From Arthrobacter russicus (lineage in GTDB: Bacteria > Actinomycetota > Actinomycetes > Actinomycetales > Micrococcaceae): a stretch of DNA of 64,000 nt. The notes under the pieces are model-generated. The model saw nothing but the letters and a program-made list of their open reading frames with translations. It ran no database searches and had not been told where the DNA came from. The position numbers were made by a program, and so were the translations under genes. The stretch spans positions 3,754,560-3,818,559 of the forward strand of contig NZ_JAVDQF010000001.1 in NCBI RefSeq assembly GCF_031454135.1, written 5' to 3'. Within the stretch, counting starts at the first letter, position 1. Each line of letters begins with the position of its first letter. Below are positions 47,214 to 56,210 of this stretch, piece by piece.

Positions 47214-48170
47214 GTGCGCTTGACGCAGGCACCAGCGGCCATCGCGGCAGAGGGAACTCCGCCGCACAAACTCGGCTTCGCGGCAAAAACCAAGGCGTAT
47301 ATCGCGCTGACCAAACCCCGGGTCATCGAGCTGCTGCTGGTCACCACCTTGCCCACCATGATTTTCGCCGGCCGGTCTTTCCCGGACATCTGGCTGATCG
47401 TGGCCACCATGGTCGGCGGGGCGTTCGCCGCGGGCAGTGCCGGGGCCTTCAACTGCTACATCGACCGGGACATCGACAAACTCATGCACCGGACGGAGAA
47501 CCGCCCGCTGGTCACCGGGGCAGTGACCCCGCGCGAGGCGCTGGTGTTCTCCTGGGCGCTGGGCGTCCTGGCGATCGCGATCCTGTGGTTCGGGGCCAAT
47601 CCGCTGGCCGGCCTGTTGGGCGCTGCCGCCATTTTCTTCTACGTGGTGGTCTACACGCTGATCCTGAAGCGCCGGACCGCGCAGAACATCGTCTGGGGCG
47701 GAGCCGCCGGCTGCATGCCGGTGCTGATCGCCTGGGCTGCGGTGACCAACAAGGTCGAATGGCCAGCGGTCATCTTGTTCATGATCATCTTCCTCTGGAC
47801 CCCGCCGCATTACTGGCCGCTCTCGATGCGCTACAGCGACGATTACAACGCGGCAAAGGTGCCGATGCTCGGTGCCATCGCAGGCGCCCGGCTGGTTTCG
47901 GTCCAGGTGGTCCTGTATACCTGGGCGATGGTGGCCTGCTCGCTCCTGATGATTCCGCTCGGCCGGGCCGGCATCGTGTACACCGTGGTCGCCGTGGCGG
48001 CCGGGGTGTGGTTCCTGATCGAGGCGCACCGGCTGCATTCGAAGGCCCAGCACAATACCGTGACCAACAAGAGCGCGATGAAGGTCTTCCACGGGTCGAT
48101 CAGCTATTTGACCGTGGTCTTCGTGGCACTGGCAGTCGACCCCTTCGTGGGCATGCCGCTGATGGGCTGA
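47214..48170 (+). CDS. ctaB: Protohaem IX farnesyltransferase (haem O synthase)
   Basis: Adds a farnesyl group to haem b to form haem O for the terminal cytochrome oxidase. The 318-residue membrane protein has about nine helices; the prenyl-diphosphate motif [20 protein letters not shown] (about residues 81-100) holds the Mg-binding Asp pair and the second loop [13 protein letters not shown] is near 208. [18 protein letters not shown] near 32-49 is the UbiA-family start. GTG at 47214, with GGTAAG nearby as a weak ribosome site. It is divergent from tkt and followed by a broken VOC gene; ctaA, which uses its product, lies 1 kb on, on the other strand. Confidence 0.95.
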   Translation: MRLTQAPAAIAAEGTPPHKLGFAAKTKAYIALTKPRVIELLLVTTLPTMIFAGRSFPDIWLIVATMVGGAFAAGSAGAFNCYIDRDIDKLMHRTENRPLVTGAVTPREALVFSWALGVLAIAILWFGANPLAGLLGAAAIFFYVVVYTLILKRRTAQNIVWGGAAGCMPVLIAWAAVTNKVEWPAVILFMIIFLWTPPHYWPLSMRYSDDYNAAKVPMLGAIAGARLVSVQVVLYTWAMVACSLLMIPLGRAGIVYTVVAVAAGVWFLIEAHRLHSKAQHNTVTNKSAMKVFHGSISYLTVVFVALAVDPFVGMPLMG

Positions 48171-48177
48171 GCGCCGC

Positions 48178-48782
48178 ATGGCTGAAACCGGTATCCGGGC
48201 CAATGAAGCCACGGTGCCGGTGCTGCACTGCGTCTCAGCGGAGCAGACCGTGGATTTTTCCAAGCCCTGGGCTTCGAAACCACCTACCAGCAACGCAAAC
48301 CATATCTGTATTTGGCGTTTCGCTGGAGCGGATTCGACGTGCATTACGGCAGTGCCCCGGCGGACGTGGACCCGGCCCGCGAGGAGACCGGAGGCTGCCT
48401 GGTCATGGTGGATTCGGTAGCTCCTTACCAGGCATCGTTCAGCGAAGCGATGCGTCGCCGCTACGGCAAAGTGCTGGCCCGCGGCTTGCCCAGAATCACC
48501 CGTCACCGTCCCGGCGCTTCCCGGTTCACGCTCATGGATCCGTCCGGAAATGCGATCATTTTCATCCAGCGAGACGAGCCCGAGGACCTGGAATAGGGCG
48601 GCGCGAACGCGCTGTCCGGTCTTGCGAAGGCCCGGGACAACGCCAGAATCCTGCGCGATTTCAAGAATGCTGAGAAGCAAGCGTTCCAGGCGTTGAAGCC
48701 GGCGCTGGAACTCCATGCAGCCTGGCGCGAATCGGGTGGGCACGCCGAACGCTTGGCCGATTGGCTGGCCGGTCAGTCCTGA
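48178..48782 (+). pseudogene. Broken VOC-superfamily (glyoxalase/bleomycin-resistance-like) gene
   Basis: Two lesions break one recognisable gene. It starts in frame at 48178 (ATG, MAETGIRANEATVPVLHC) and reads TVDF, but then the natural continuation FFQALGFETTYQQRKPYLYLAFRW lies in another frame; one T is missing from the run at 48255-48259. That second frame continues through FTLMDPSGNAIIFIQRDEPEDLE to an in-frame TAG at 48594-48596, after which the same frame still reads GGANALSGLAKARDNARILRDFKNAEKQ and ends at TGA 48780-48782. This tail is the usual C-terminal half of actinobacterial VOC proteins. The last ten bases overlap the opposite-strand gene. A sequencing error could explain one lesion but hardly both. 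Confidence 0.85.
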
Positions 48783-49192
48783 GCGCGGAGTTCGTCGAGC
48801 AGCCCGCGCACCCGGGCGTCGATGTCGTCCCGGATCAGGCGCATCCGGGCGATTCCGCCGATGCCGTGTTCGGACGGCTCGGGGGTGTCCCAGGTCCGGA
48901 TCGGGATTCCCGGCTTCGGCTCGACGACGGCCGCCCGGCCGAGCACCACGATCAGATCGACCGTGCGGAGCAGCTCCGGGCTGATCGGCTTGGGGTGTTC
49001 GCCCGGAACCGGAATGCCCCATTCGGCGAGCGACGCCACCGATTCCGGATTGAGTTCCTGGCCCGGCTCCGTCCCGGCGGAATAGACCCGGACCGAGGTC
49101 CCGGCACGGTGCCGCATGAGCGCCGCGGCCAGCTGGGATTTGCCGGAGTTGCGGACGCAGACGAAGAGCACGCCAGGCTCGGTGCGGTCCAT
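48773..49192 (-). CDS. Low-molecular-weight phosphatase / arsenate reductase-like protein
   Basis: A 139-residue protein of the LMW tyrosine phosphatase/ArsC fold. The P-loop CVRNSGKS begins at nucleophile Cys12; the fold's usual C-X5-R Arg is Lys18 here. The general-acid loop is WDTPEPSEHG near residue 100, and YSAGTEPGQELNPESVASLAEWGIPV near 38-63 matches the ArsC-like group. No other arsenic gene is nearby, so an arsenate role is uncertain; protein dephosphorylation or mycothiol-linked reduction are alternatives. It abuts ctaA (start next to the ctaA stop), suggesting co-transcription. Confidence 0.8.
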   Translation of the reverse strand: MDRTEPGVLFVCVRNSGKSQLAAALMRHRAGTSVRVYSAGTEPGQELNPESVASLAEWGIPVPGEHPKPISPELLRTVDLIVVLGRAAVVEPKPGIPIRTWDTPEPSEHGIGGIARMRLIRDDIDARVRGLLDELRAQD

Positions 49193-50107
49193 TCAGGCCT
49201 TCCGGGAACGCAGCGCCACGTCTGCCATATTGGTTCCGGCCGCGAGCATCGCCGCCGCGCCCAGCATGTGCATGCCGACCAGCAGCGGCGGCAGTCCGGT
49301 GAAGTGCTGCACGTAGCCGATCGCCGCCTGCAGGATCAACGTGGCGAAAAGCCAGAGGCTCGCCGAGCGCAGGAGGTCGCCGCGGCCGCGTTTCCAGCAG
49401 AAAATCAGCAGCAGCACCGAGACTGCGACCAGGAGATACACCGGAAGCACGTGGATCCGGGTGATCAAATCCGAATCGAGCCCGTTCCGGGGCGCGTTTG
49501 CGTCGCCGGCGTGCGGACCGGATCCGGTCACCATCACCCCGATGACCACGGTGATGCCGACCAGCACCGCGGAGGTCAGGGCCAGTTGGCGCAACAGCGG
49601 CCGGACTGCCGCTTGCGAACGGGGCGGCCGGTCGTAGGCCCGGTTCACCAGGAGCGTGGCGAAGACCACGAGCGCGGCGGAGACCAGGAAGTGCAGTCCG
49701 ACCACCCAGGGATTGAGCTTGGTCAACACGGAAAGCCCGCCGATTACGGCCTGCGCCGGGATGCTGGCGAGCAGGCCGAAAGCCAGCCAGAACAGGTCCT
49801 TGCGTTCCTTGCGCAGGTTCCAGAGGAACACCAGCATGGCGAGCGCCACAAACGCCAGGACGAAGGTCAGCGCCCGGTTCCCGAACTCGATGAAGCCGTG
49901 GATGCCCATTTCCGGGGTGTTCACCAGGGAATCGGCGGTGCACTTGGGCCACGTGGGGCAGCCCAGGCCGGAGGCGGTGAGCCGGACCGCGCCACCGGTG
50001 CCGATCAGCACCGCTTGGCCGATCAGGGAAGCGATCGCCAACCGCCGGATGACCGTGTTGACGCGCGTGGGCAACTTCGCGGTGACGGCCCGGTACCAAG
50101 AACTCAT
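49193..50107 (-). CDS. ctaA: Haem A synthase
   Basis: Oxidises haem O to haem A for cytochrome c oxidase. The 304-residue membrane protein has eight helices in two similar halves. Conserved blocks are LIGTGGAVRLTASGLGCPTWPKC (about residues 34-56, with the CPTWPKC cysteines found in many Gram-positive CtaA), IHGFIEFGNRAL near 69 (haem His), VVGLHFLVSAALVV near 134 and two C-terminal His in ITRIHVLPVYLL near 219 and LLVGMHMLGAAAML near 277. ATG at 50107. Minus-strand group ABC-ATPase, permease, ctaA, LMW phosphatase; only one base lies between the permease stop and this start. Confidence 0.95.
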   Translation of the reverse strand: MSSWYRAVTAKLPTRVNTVIRRLAIASLIGQAVLIGTGGAVRLTASGLGCPTWPKCTADSLVNTPEMGIHGFIEFGNRALTFVLAFVALAMLVFLWNLRKERKDLFWLAFGLLASIPAQAVIGGLSVLTKLNPWVVGLHFLVSAALVVFATLLVNRAYDRPPRSQAAVRPLLRQLALTSAVLVGITVVIGVMVTGSGPHAGDANAPRNGLDSDLITRIHVLPVYLLVAVSVLLLIFCWKRGRGDLLRSASLWLFATLILQAAIGYVQHFTGLPPLLVGMHMLGAAAMLAAGTNMADVALRSRKA

Positions 50108-50108
50108 G

Positions 50109-50900
50109 TCAACTCCATTTGAACCATTTGATGGCCGCTGCCGAGGCGAGCACCGACCACAGAATCAGAATCACGACGGCGAAAACATCCAATCCGCCGC
50201 CCAGGAAGGCTTGCCGCATGGCATCGCCCAAGGCACCGGATGGCAGGAAATGCACGATGTCCTGCATCAAGCCCGGCAAACGGTTCGCCGGAAGCACGAT
50301 GCCGCCCAGTGCGCCGAACAGGATCCAGAGCAAGTTCGCCAGGGCCAAGGTGGCCTCCGGCCGGGCTGTGCCGGCGATCAGCAAGCCCAAGGAACTGAAG
50401 GACAGCGCGCCGAGCACCAGCAAGGGGACGCCGAGCAGCAATCCGGGGAAGTCCGGACGCCAGCCGATCAACAGGGCGACGAATGAAATCACCGCCACTT
50501 GCACCACCAAAACCGCCAGCACGGCCAGGACTTTGCCGGCGATCAGACCGGCCCGGCCCAAGGGCGTGGTGGACAGGAACCGCAGCACGCCGTAGCGCCG
50601 GTCGAACCCGGTCGCGATGCCTTGGCCGGTGAACGCGGTGGACATGGCGCACAGGGCCAGGATCCCGGGGGTGGCGATGTCGATCCGGGGATGGCCCAGG
50701 CCATCGAGCAGCGGCGTGACGGCCAAGGCGATCAGGCCGAGCAACGGCAAGACGATCGCCAAGGTGAGCTGCTCGCCGTTGCGCAGCATCGTGATGGTCT
50801 CGTGCCGGCCCTGCTGCAGGATCCGCTTGGCCAGCGTTGCCGGCCGGGAAATGGTCCGACCCGCAGCTGCGAAGCCGGCCGGCGAGGGAACGGTGCTCAT
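50109..50900 (-). CDS. ABC-2 type transporter permease
   Basis: A 263-residue permease with six predicted helices, belonging to the ABC-2 drug/haem-export group. Conserved text: TMLRNGEQLTLAIVLPLLGLIAL (about residues 37-59), GFDRRYGVLRFLSTTPLGRAGLIAGKVLA near 98-126, and a central helix pair ending in GALGGIVLPANRLPGLMQDIVHFLPSGALGDAMRQAF near 191-227. ATG at 50900 overlaps the ATPase stop by four bases. Its place next to ctaA is common in actinobacteria and suggests a role in cytochrome oxidase assembly, though export of something else is possible. Confidence 0.9.
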   Translation of the reverse strand: MSTVPSPAGFAAAGRTISRPATLAKRILQQGRHETITMLRNGEQLTLAIVLPLLGLIALAVTPLLDGLGHPRIDIATPGILALCAMSTAFTGQGIATGFDRRYGVLRFLSTTPLGRAGLIAGKVLAVLAVLVVQVAVISFVALLIGWRPDFPGLLLGVPLLVLGALSFSSLGLLIAGTARPEATLALANLLWILFGALGGIVLPANRLPGLMQDIVHFLPSGALGDAMRQAFLGGGLDVFAVVILILWSVLASAAAIKWFKWS

Positions 50901-51868
50901 CGGGTGCTCCGTTCTGCGGCAGCGGCTTGGGCGATTTCGAGGAAGACGTCTTCGAGCGAATGCGAGGCCAAGTTGATCGCACTGGGCATGATGCCGCGTT
51001 CGGCCCACCAGCGAGCCAAATCCGCCAGGTCCTGAGGTTGCAGCGGCCCGCTCACGGTATAGCTGCCGGGGCGGGTCTCCTGCCAGTCGAGTTCCGGCCG
51101 CAGGATGCGCCGCCCGTCCAAACCGGCCTCCGCATCGAAGCTGATCAGTCGTTCGGCCTCGGCTTTGGCCGCATTGCTCAGCAATTCCGGCACGGTGCCT
51201 TCGGCGACCGTCCGGCCGTCGTCGATGATGTACACGTAGTCGGCCAAACGCTGGGCGTCGTCCAGCAAATGCGTGGTCAGGATGACCGCCAAGCCGGCGG
51301 CCCGGAGTTGCCGGATCAGCTCGAAAACCAAGTGGCGCGATTGCGGATCGAGCCCGGCACTGGGCTCGTCCAGGAACACCACCTCGGGCTGGCCGACCAA
51401 GGCCGCGGCCAAAGCCACACGCTGTTTTTGGCCGCCGGAAAGCCGGCGGATGGTGGTGTTGGCGAACTCGCCGATGCCCAGCAGTTCCACCAGTTCGGCG
51501 ACCGGTCGGGGTTCCTGGTACATCCCGGCGACCAGTTCGAGCAGCGGCACCGGGCGCATCGCCGGCGGGAGTCCGCCGTCCTGGAGCATGACGCCGACCC
51601 GGGCGCGCAATGCGGCGTCGGCGTGCTCCGGGTCCTGCCCGAGAAGGGAAACCGTGCCGCCTTGACGCTTCTGCAAGCCCTGGGCGCACTCCAGAGTGGT
51701 GGTTTTCCCGGCTCCATTGGAACCCAGCAGGACCGTGACTTGGCCGAAATGGGCTTGCAGCGAGAGATCGCTGATCACCCGTTTCATCCGTCCGTCAAGG
51801 GCCGGCACAGGGCCGACGTCTTTGACTAGCCCGTCAATGGACAGGGCGGCTGCGGGGGCTTCGGGCAC
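50897..51868 (-). CDS. ABC transporter ATP-binding protein
   Basis: A 323-residue ATPase of the CcmA/drug-export type. Walker A LGSNGAGKTTTLECAQGL is near residues 47-64, signature RLSGGQKQRVALAAAL near 142-157, Walker B VVFLDEPSAGLDPQSR near 162 and switch His in TTHLLDDAQRLADY near 195. A C-terminal ~100 residues (from GTVPELL) form the regulatory domain typical of exporters working with ABC-2 permeases. ATG at 51868 lies 70 bp from the divergent PBP gene. Partner permease overlaps by four bases. Likely exporter with unknown cargo, co-transcribed with ctaA. Confidence 0.92.
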   Translation of the reverse strand: MPEAPAAALSIDGLVKDVGPVPALDGRMKRVISDLSLQAHFGQVTVLLGSNGAGKTTTLECAQGLQKRQGGTVSLLGQDPEHADAALRARVGVMLQDGGLPPAMRPVPLLELVAGMYQEPRPVAELVELLGIGEFANTTIRRLSGGQKQRVALAAALVGQPEVVFLDEPSAGLDPQSRHLVFELIRQLRAAGLAVILTTHLLDDAQRLADYVYIIDDGRTVAEGTVPELLSNAAKAEAERLISFDAEAGLDGRRILRPELDWQETRPGSYTVSGPLQPQDLADLARWWAERGIMPSAINLASHSLEDVFLEIAQAAAAERSTR

Positions 51869-51938
51869 TGGATTATTCTACGACAGGTAGTAGCACCCGG
51901 CGGTCAACATTAGTCGATACCTTTGGCATACTTGGAGC

Positions 51939-53870
51939 ATGCTGAACCGAAAAGCCCTGGCGATTGCTGTTTCCGCGACCTTCCTGCTGGTCGGGTTGAG
52001 TGCTTGCGATGCGGGCGACAACGGGGCCAAGGACGCGGCCCAAAAACTGGCCGACGGCTTGTCCGCGTTGAATGTCGATCAAGTCGGATTCACTGGAGTC
52101 CCCGATGGTTCGACTGCCACCGGAGCCCTGGCGGAGCTGGTGAAGCCGTTGGATCCGGTGAAGCCCAAAGTCAGTTTGGCGTCTGCGGTGCCGGCCAAGG
52201 ACAACAAGGACCAAGTCACTGCGACGTTGCAGTACGAATGGGCCTTCAGCGGCGGCACCTGGAGCTACAGCTCCACCGCGGAACTGAGCCGCAAAGACAA
52301 TGCCTGGACGACGGCGTGGACGCCGGGCCTGCTGATTCCCGGATTCAAGGCCGGCAACAGCCTGGCGATGCAGAGCAACGCGGCGCCGCGCGGCCAGATC
52401 CTGGGCGATGGCGGCGAAGTCCTGGTCCAGGACCGTCCGGTGCTGCGGATCGGCATCGACAAGACCAAGGTCGATCCGGCGGCCGTGGCTGCGTCGGCCA
52501 ACGCCTTGGCAAGCCTGGTCCAGGTCGATGTCGAGGGTTACGCCAAGGAGGTCGCCGCGGCCGGGCCGCAGGCTTTCGTCGAGGCGATCAGTCTGCGCGA
52601 CGATCCGAGCCGCACGGTCAGCGATGCGCAGATCGCGGCGATCGCCGGTGCGGTCGCGATCAAGGACAGCCTGCCGCTCGCGCCGACCCGCACCTTCGCC
52701 CGGCCGGTGCTCGGCACCGTGGGCGAGGCCACCGCGGAACTGATCGACAAGTCCAACGGACGGCTCAAGGCCGGCGACTCGACCGGGCTCAGCGGATTGC
52801 AGGCGCAATACGACACCCAGCTCGCCGGGACTCCCGGGATCAAGGTGGTGGAAAAGGACCCCAAAGCTGCTGCGGGCGATCAGCCCCGGGTGCTGTTCAG
52901 CACCCAGGCCAAGCCGGGAAGCAATTTGCAGACCACTCTGAGCAGCAAGTTGCAGAACCTCTCCGAATCGCTTTTGTCGAAGCAGACCTCGGCCTCGGCG
53001 ATCGTCGCGATCAAGCCGTCCACCGGTGCGATCCTGGCTGCCGCCAGCGGCCCGGGCAGCAACGGCTACAACACCGCGATGATCGGGCAATACGCGCCCG
53101 GCTCGACGTTCAAAGCAGTCACCTCCTTGGCGATGCTGCGCAAAGGAATGACGCCGGACAGTACCGTAGCCTGCACGCCCACGATTGCCGCCGGCGGCAC
53201 CAGCTTCAAAAACGCCCCGACCTACAACCCGGCGAAAATCGGCGAGATCCCCTTGCGCACGGCGTTCGCGTACTCCTGCAACACCGCCTTCGTGTCGAAC
53301 GCCGCAACCGTCAGCCAAGCGGACTTGGCCAGCGCTGCGGCGTCGTTGGGCGTGGGGGTCGCGAGTCAAGTTGGCGCGGACAGCTTCGCGGGCTCGGTGC
53401 CTGCCGACGTCACCGAGGCCGAGCACGCCGCGTCGATGATCGGCCAGGGCAAGGTGCTCACCTCGCCGTTGGCCATGGCGAATGTCGCCGCCAGCATTGC
53501 CGCCGGATCCCTGGTCAAACCGGTACTGGTGCCGGCGGCTCCGGGGTCGACGACGTCGGCCGCGGCGCCGACTGACGCCAAGTCCGGCCCGCCGCTCAGC
53601 GCCGCCGAGGCGGCTTCCTTGAAGGACATGATGGCTGCCGTGGTCACCGAGCGCAATGCCGGCGGTCTGAACGCGGTCGCAAGCGGACAGGTCTTCGCCA
53701 AAACCGGCACCGCCGAGTACGGCAACGACAATCCGCCCAAGACGCACGCCTGGTTGATTGCGATCCAAGGGGATTTGGCGGTGGCGATGTTCTTGGACGA
53801 CGGCGGATACGCCTCGGTGGTGCTCAGCCCGTTGATGGTGGACTTCTTCAATGGGGTGGCTGCGCCGTAG
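51939..53870 (+). CDS. Penicillin-binding lipoprotein (class B PBP with NTF2-like N-domain)
   Basis: A 643-residue transpeptidase that would crosslink peptidoglycan outside the membrane. The N-terminal signal ends in LSAC with lipid-modified Cys23; the NTF2-like (MecA_N) domain covers about residues 27-140, a dimerisation domain 145-330, and the transpeptidase 340-640. Catalytic motifs: Ser389-X-X-Lys392 (GSTFK), Ser446-Cys-Asn448 (SCN) and Lys588-Thr-Gly (KTGTAEYG). A linker near 545-560 is Ala/Thr/Pro-rich. ATG at 51939. It lies between two operons with no partner. Such proteins can show low beta-lactam affinity; nothing here proves resistance. Confidence 0.93.
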   Translation: MLNRKALAIAVSATFLLVGLSACDAGDNGAKDAAQKLADGLSALNVDQVGFTGVPDGSTATGALAELVKPLDPVKPKVSLASAVPAKDNKDQVTATLQYEWAFSGGTWSYSSTAELSRKDNAWTTAWTPGLLIPGFKAGNSLAMQSNAAPRGQILGDGGEVLVQDRPVLRIGIDKTKVDPAAVAASANALASLVQVDVEGYAKEVAAAGPQAFVEAISLRDDPSRTVSDAQIAAIAGAVAIKDSLPLAPTRTFARPVLGTVGEATAELIDKSNGRLKAGDSTGLSGLQAQYDTQLAGTPGIKVVEKDPKAAAGDQPRVLFSTQAKPGSNLQTTLSSKLQNLSESLLSKQTSASAIVAIKPSTGAILAAASGPGSNGYNTAMIGQYAPGSTFKAVTSLAMLRKGMTPDSTVACTPTIAAGGTSFKNAPTYNPAKIGEIPLRTAFAYSCNTAFVSNAATVSQADLASAAASLGVGVASQVGADSFAGSVPADVTEAEHAASMIGQGKVLTSPLAMANVAASIAAGSLVKPVLVPAAPGSTTSAAAPTDAKSGPPLSAAEAASLKDMMAAVVTERNAGGLNAVASGQVFAKTGTAEYGNDNPPKTHAWLIAIQGDLAVAMFLDDGGYASVVLSPLMVDFFNGVAAP

Positions 53871-53941
53871 CGGCTGTGCTGGGAAGCCGAGGAAGGCCCG
53901 CCTAACTAGTTGGCGGGAAGCTATTAGGTCATAATTGTGTT

Positions 53942-54751
53942 GTGTATTCCATGAAGGTTAAATCTCAGGGATTTGGCGTGCCCGCGCCCGGTTCCGGAGT
54001 GCCCTCTGGAGGTCCGCTTCCGGTCGGTGCCGAAAGCGATGAACGGACCCGGGACCGGGTCCGCGGCGCGGTGCTGGAACATGGCCCGGTGAGCGCAGCA
54101 CAGCTCGGAAGCCTGCTCGGGTTCACCCCGGCAGCAGTACGGCGGCACCTCGACCAGCTCGAAAAAAGCGGCGTGATCGAGGTCAAGCTGGTCCGCGGAT
54201 CAGGCAAGGGCGCGGGGCGCCCGGCTCGCCGGTATGTGCTCTCCAGCCACGGCCAGTCGGATCTGGGCAACGACTATTTGCAGATCGCCCGGACGGCGCT
54301 CGCCCAGCTGGTCGAACTCAAGGGCGATCAAGCGATCCAGGAATTCGCGGAACAGCGGTTTGCCCGGATGGAGCAGCGCTACCAGCCGTTGCTTGCCGAA
54401 GCCGGCGAGGACGTGGTGCGCCGGGCCGAGATCCTGTCCCGGGCTTTGAGCGCGGATGGTTACGTCTCCTCGGCCAATGAACTGCCGGCCGCAGGCGCCC
54501 TGCAAGCCGTGCAGTTGTGCCAGGGCCATTGCCCGGTGCTCGAACTCGCGGCCGAATTCCCGCAGTTCTGCGAGGCCGAAACCGAAGTCTTCTCCCGGTT
54601 GCTCGGCGTCGACGTCCGCAGGCTCTCCACCTTGGCGAGCGGCAGCCACGTCTGCACCACCCACATTCCCACCGGCCGGCTTCCCCAGGAAGCCGAATCG
54701 GCGCGAACCGCATCATTCGCCCCCACCGATCTGCAGAAAGGCAGCAACTGA
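53942..54751 (+). CDS. sufR: SufR-type Fe-S cluster-binding transcriptional repressor
   Basis: Controls the suf operon, repressing it when its own Fe-S cluster is present. The 269-residue protein has a winged helix ([32 protein letters not shown] about residues 50-81, wing [10 protein letters not shown]) and Cys193, Cys197, Cys210 and Cys238 in CQGHC, QFC and HVC contexts, the likely cluster ligands. GTG 53942 is taken as the start; the ATG at 53951 is equally possible as neither has a clear ribosome site. A CATAAT hexamer (53930-53935) and the palindrome AACTAGTT (53904-53911) lie upstream as promoter and operator candidates. It shares one base with sufB. Confidence 0.92.
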   Translation: MYSMKVKSQGFGVPAPGSGVPSGGPLPVGAESDERTRDRVRGAVLEHGPVSAAQLGSLLGFTPAAVRRHLDQLEKSGVIEVKLVRGSGKGAGRPARRYVLSSHGQSDLGNDYLQIARTALAQLVELKGDQAIQEFAEQRFARMEQRYQPLLAEAGEDVVRRAEILSRALSADGYVSSANELPAAGALQAVQLCQGHCPVLELAAEFPQFCEAETEVFSRLLGVDVRRLSTLASGSHVCTTHIPTGRLPQEAESARTASFAPTDLQKGSN

Positions 54752-56208
54752 TGACAGATCAATTAGACACAGAGAGCACCGATACGGTGATCACTGACAT
54801 CCTGGAACGCAATCCGGAGCTTGAAGGCATCGGAAACTATGCCTTCGGCTGGTCGGACAAAAACGAGGTGAGCGACAATGCTCGGCGTGGTCTGAGCGAG
54901 GAAGTCGTTCGCGACATTTCCGCCAAGAAGAGCGAACCCGAGTGGATGCTCGATTTGCGGCTCAAGGGTCTCAAGTACTTCGACCGCAAGCCGATGCCCA
55001 ATTGGGGTGCGGATCTTTCCGGAATCGATTTCGACAACATCAAATACTTCGTGCGGTCCACCGAGAAGCAGGCTGCTTCATGGGAGGAACTGCCGGAAGA
55101 CATCCGGAACACCTACGAGAAGTTGGGCATTCCGGAAGCCGAACGGAACCGCCTGGTTTCCGGTGTCGCCGCGCAGTACGAGTCCGAGGTGGTCTACCAC
55201 CAGATCCGGGAAGACTTGGAACAGCAGGGTGTGATCTTCCTGGACACCGACACCGCGTTGAAGGAGCACCCGGAGATCTTCAAGGAGTACTTCGGCACCA
55301 TCATCCCGGTGGGCGACAACAAGTTCGCTTCGCTGAACACTGCGGTCTGGTCCGGCGGCTCCTTCGTCTACGTGCCGCCGGGCGTGCACGTGGAGATCCC
55401 GTTGCAGGCCTACTTCCGGATCAACACCGAGAACATGGGGCAGTTCGAGCGGACGCTGATCATCGCCGACGAAGGCTCCTATGTGCATTACATCGAGGGC
55501 TGCACCGCGCCGATCTACACCTCGGATTCGCTGCACTCGGCCGTCGTCGAAATCGTGGTGAAGAAGAACGCCCGGGTGCGCTACACCACGATCCAGAACT
55601 GGTCGAACAACGTCTACAACCTGGTGACCAAACGCGCCATCGCGCATGAAGGCGCCACCATGGAGTGGATCGACGGCAACATCGGTTCCAAGGTGACCAT
55701 GAAGTACCCGGCGGTTTATCTGGTCGGCGAGCACGCCAAGGGCGAGACGTTGTCGATCGCGTTCGCCGGCGAAGGCCAGCACCAGGACACCGGTTCCAAA
55801 ATGGTGCACATCGCGCCGAACACGAAGTCCTCGATCATCTCCAAATCGGTGGCCCGCGGCGGCGGACGGGCTGCCTACCGCGGTCTGGTGCAGATCCGGG
55901 AAGGCGCTGAACACTCGGCCAATACGGTGCGTTGCGACGCGCTCCTGGTGGATACGATTTCGCGTTCGGACACCTATCCCTATGTGGACATCCGCGAAGA
56001 CGACGTCTCGATGGGCCATGAAGCCACGGTTTCCCGGGTCAGCGAAGAGCAGCTGTTCTATTTGATGTCCCGCGGCATGCGCGAAGACGAGGCAATGGCG
56101 ATGATCGTGCGCGGCTTCATCGAGCCGATCGCCCGGGAACTGCCGATGGAGTACGCGCTGGAACTGAACCGGCTCATCGAACTGCAAATGGAAGGATCGG
56201 TGGGCTAG
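54751..56208 (+). CDS. sufB: Fe-S cluster assembly scaffold protein SufB
   Basis: SufB forms the SufBC2D scaffold on which Fe-S clusters are built. The 485-residue protein is full length, with the beta-helix core blocks [20 protein letters not shown] near residues 207-226, [19 protein letters not shown] near 251 (Cys251 is the likely cluster-site Cys) and [14 protein letters not shown] [14 protein letters not shown] near 370-384, plus [22 protein letters not shown] near 393-414. ATG 54751 overlaps the sufR stop by one base (TGATG); a GAAAGGCAG ribosome site precedes it. The frame extends upstream inside sufR but that is not part of SufB. Confidence 0.97.
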   Translation: MTDQLDTESTDTVITDILERNPELEGIGNYAFGWSDKNEVSDNARRGLSEEVVRDISAKKSEPEWMLDLRLKGLKYFDRKPMPNWGADLSGIDFDNIKYFVRSTEKQAASWEELPEDIRNTYEKLGIPEAERNRLVSGVAAQYESEVVYHQIREDLEQQGVIFLDTDTALKEHPEIFKEYFGTIIPVGDNKFASLNTAVWSGGSFVYVPPGVHVEIPLQAYFRINTENMGQFERTLIIADEGSYVHYIEGCTAPIYTSDSLHSAVVEIVVKKNARVRYTTIQNWSNNVYNLVTKRAIAHEGATMEWIDGNIGSKVTMKYPAVYLVGEHAKGETLSIAFAGEGQHQDTGSKMVHIAPNTKSSIISKSVARGGGRAAYRGLVQIREGAEHSANTVRCDALLVDTISRSDTYPYVDIREDDVSMGHEATVSRVSEEQLFYLMSRGMREDEAMAMIVRGFIEPIARELPMEYALELNRLIELQMEGSVG

Positions 56209-56210
56209 TA

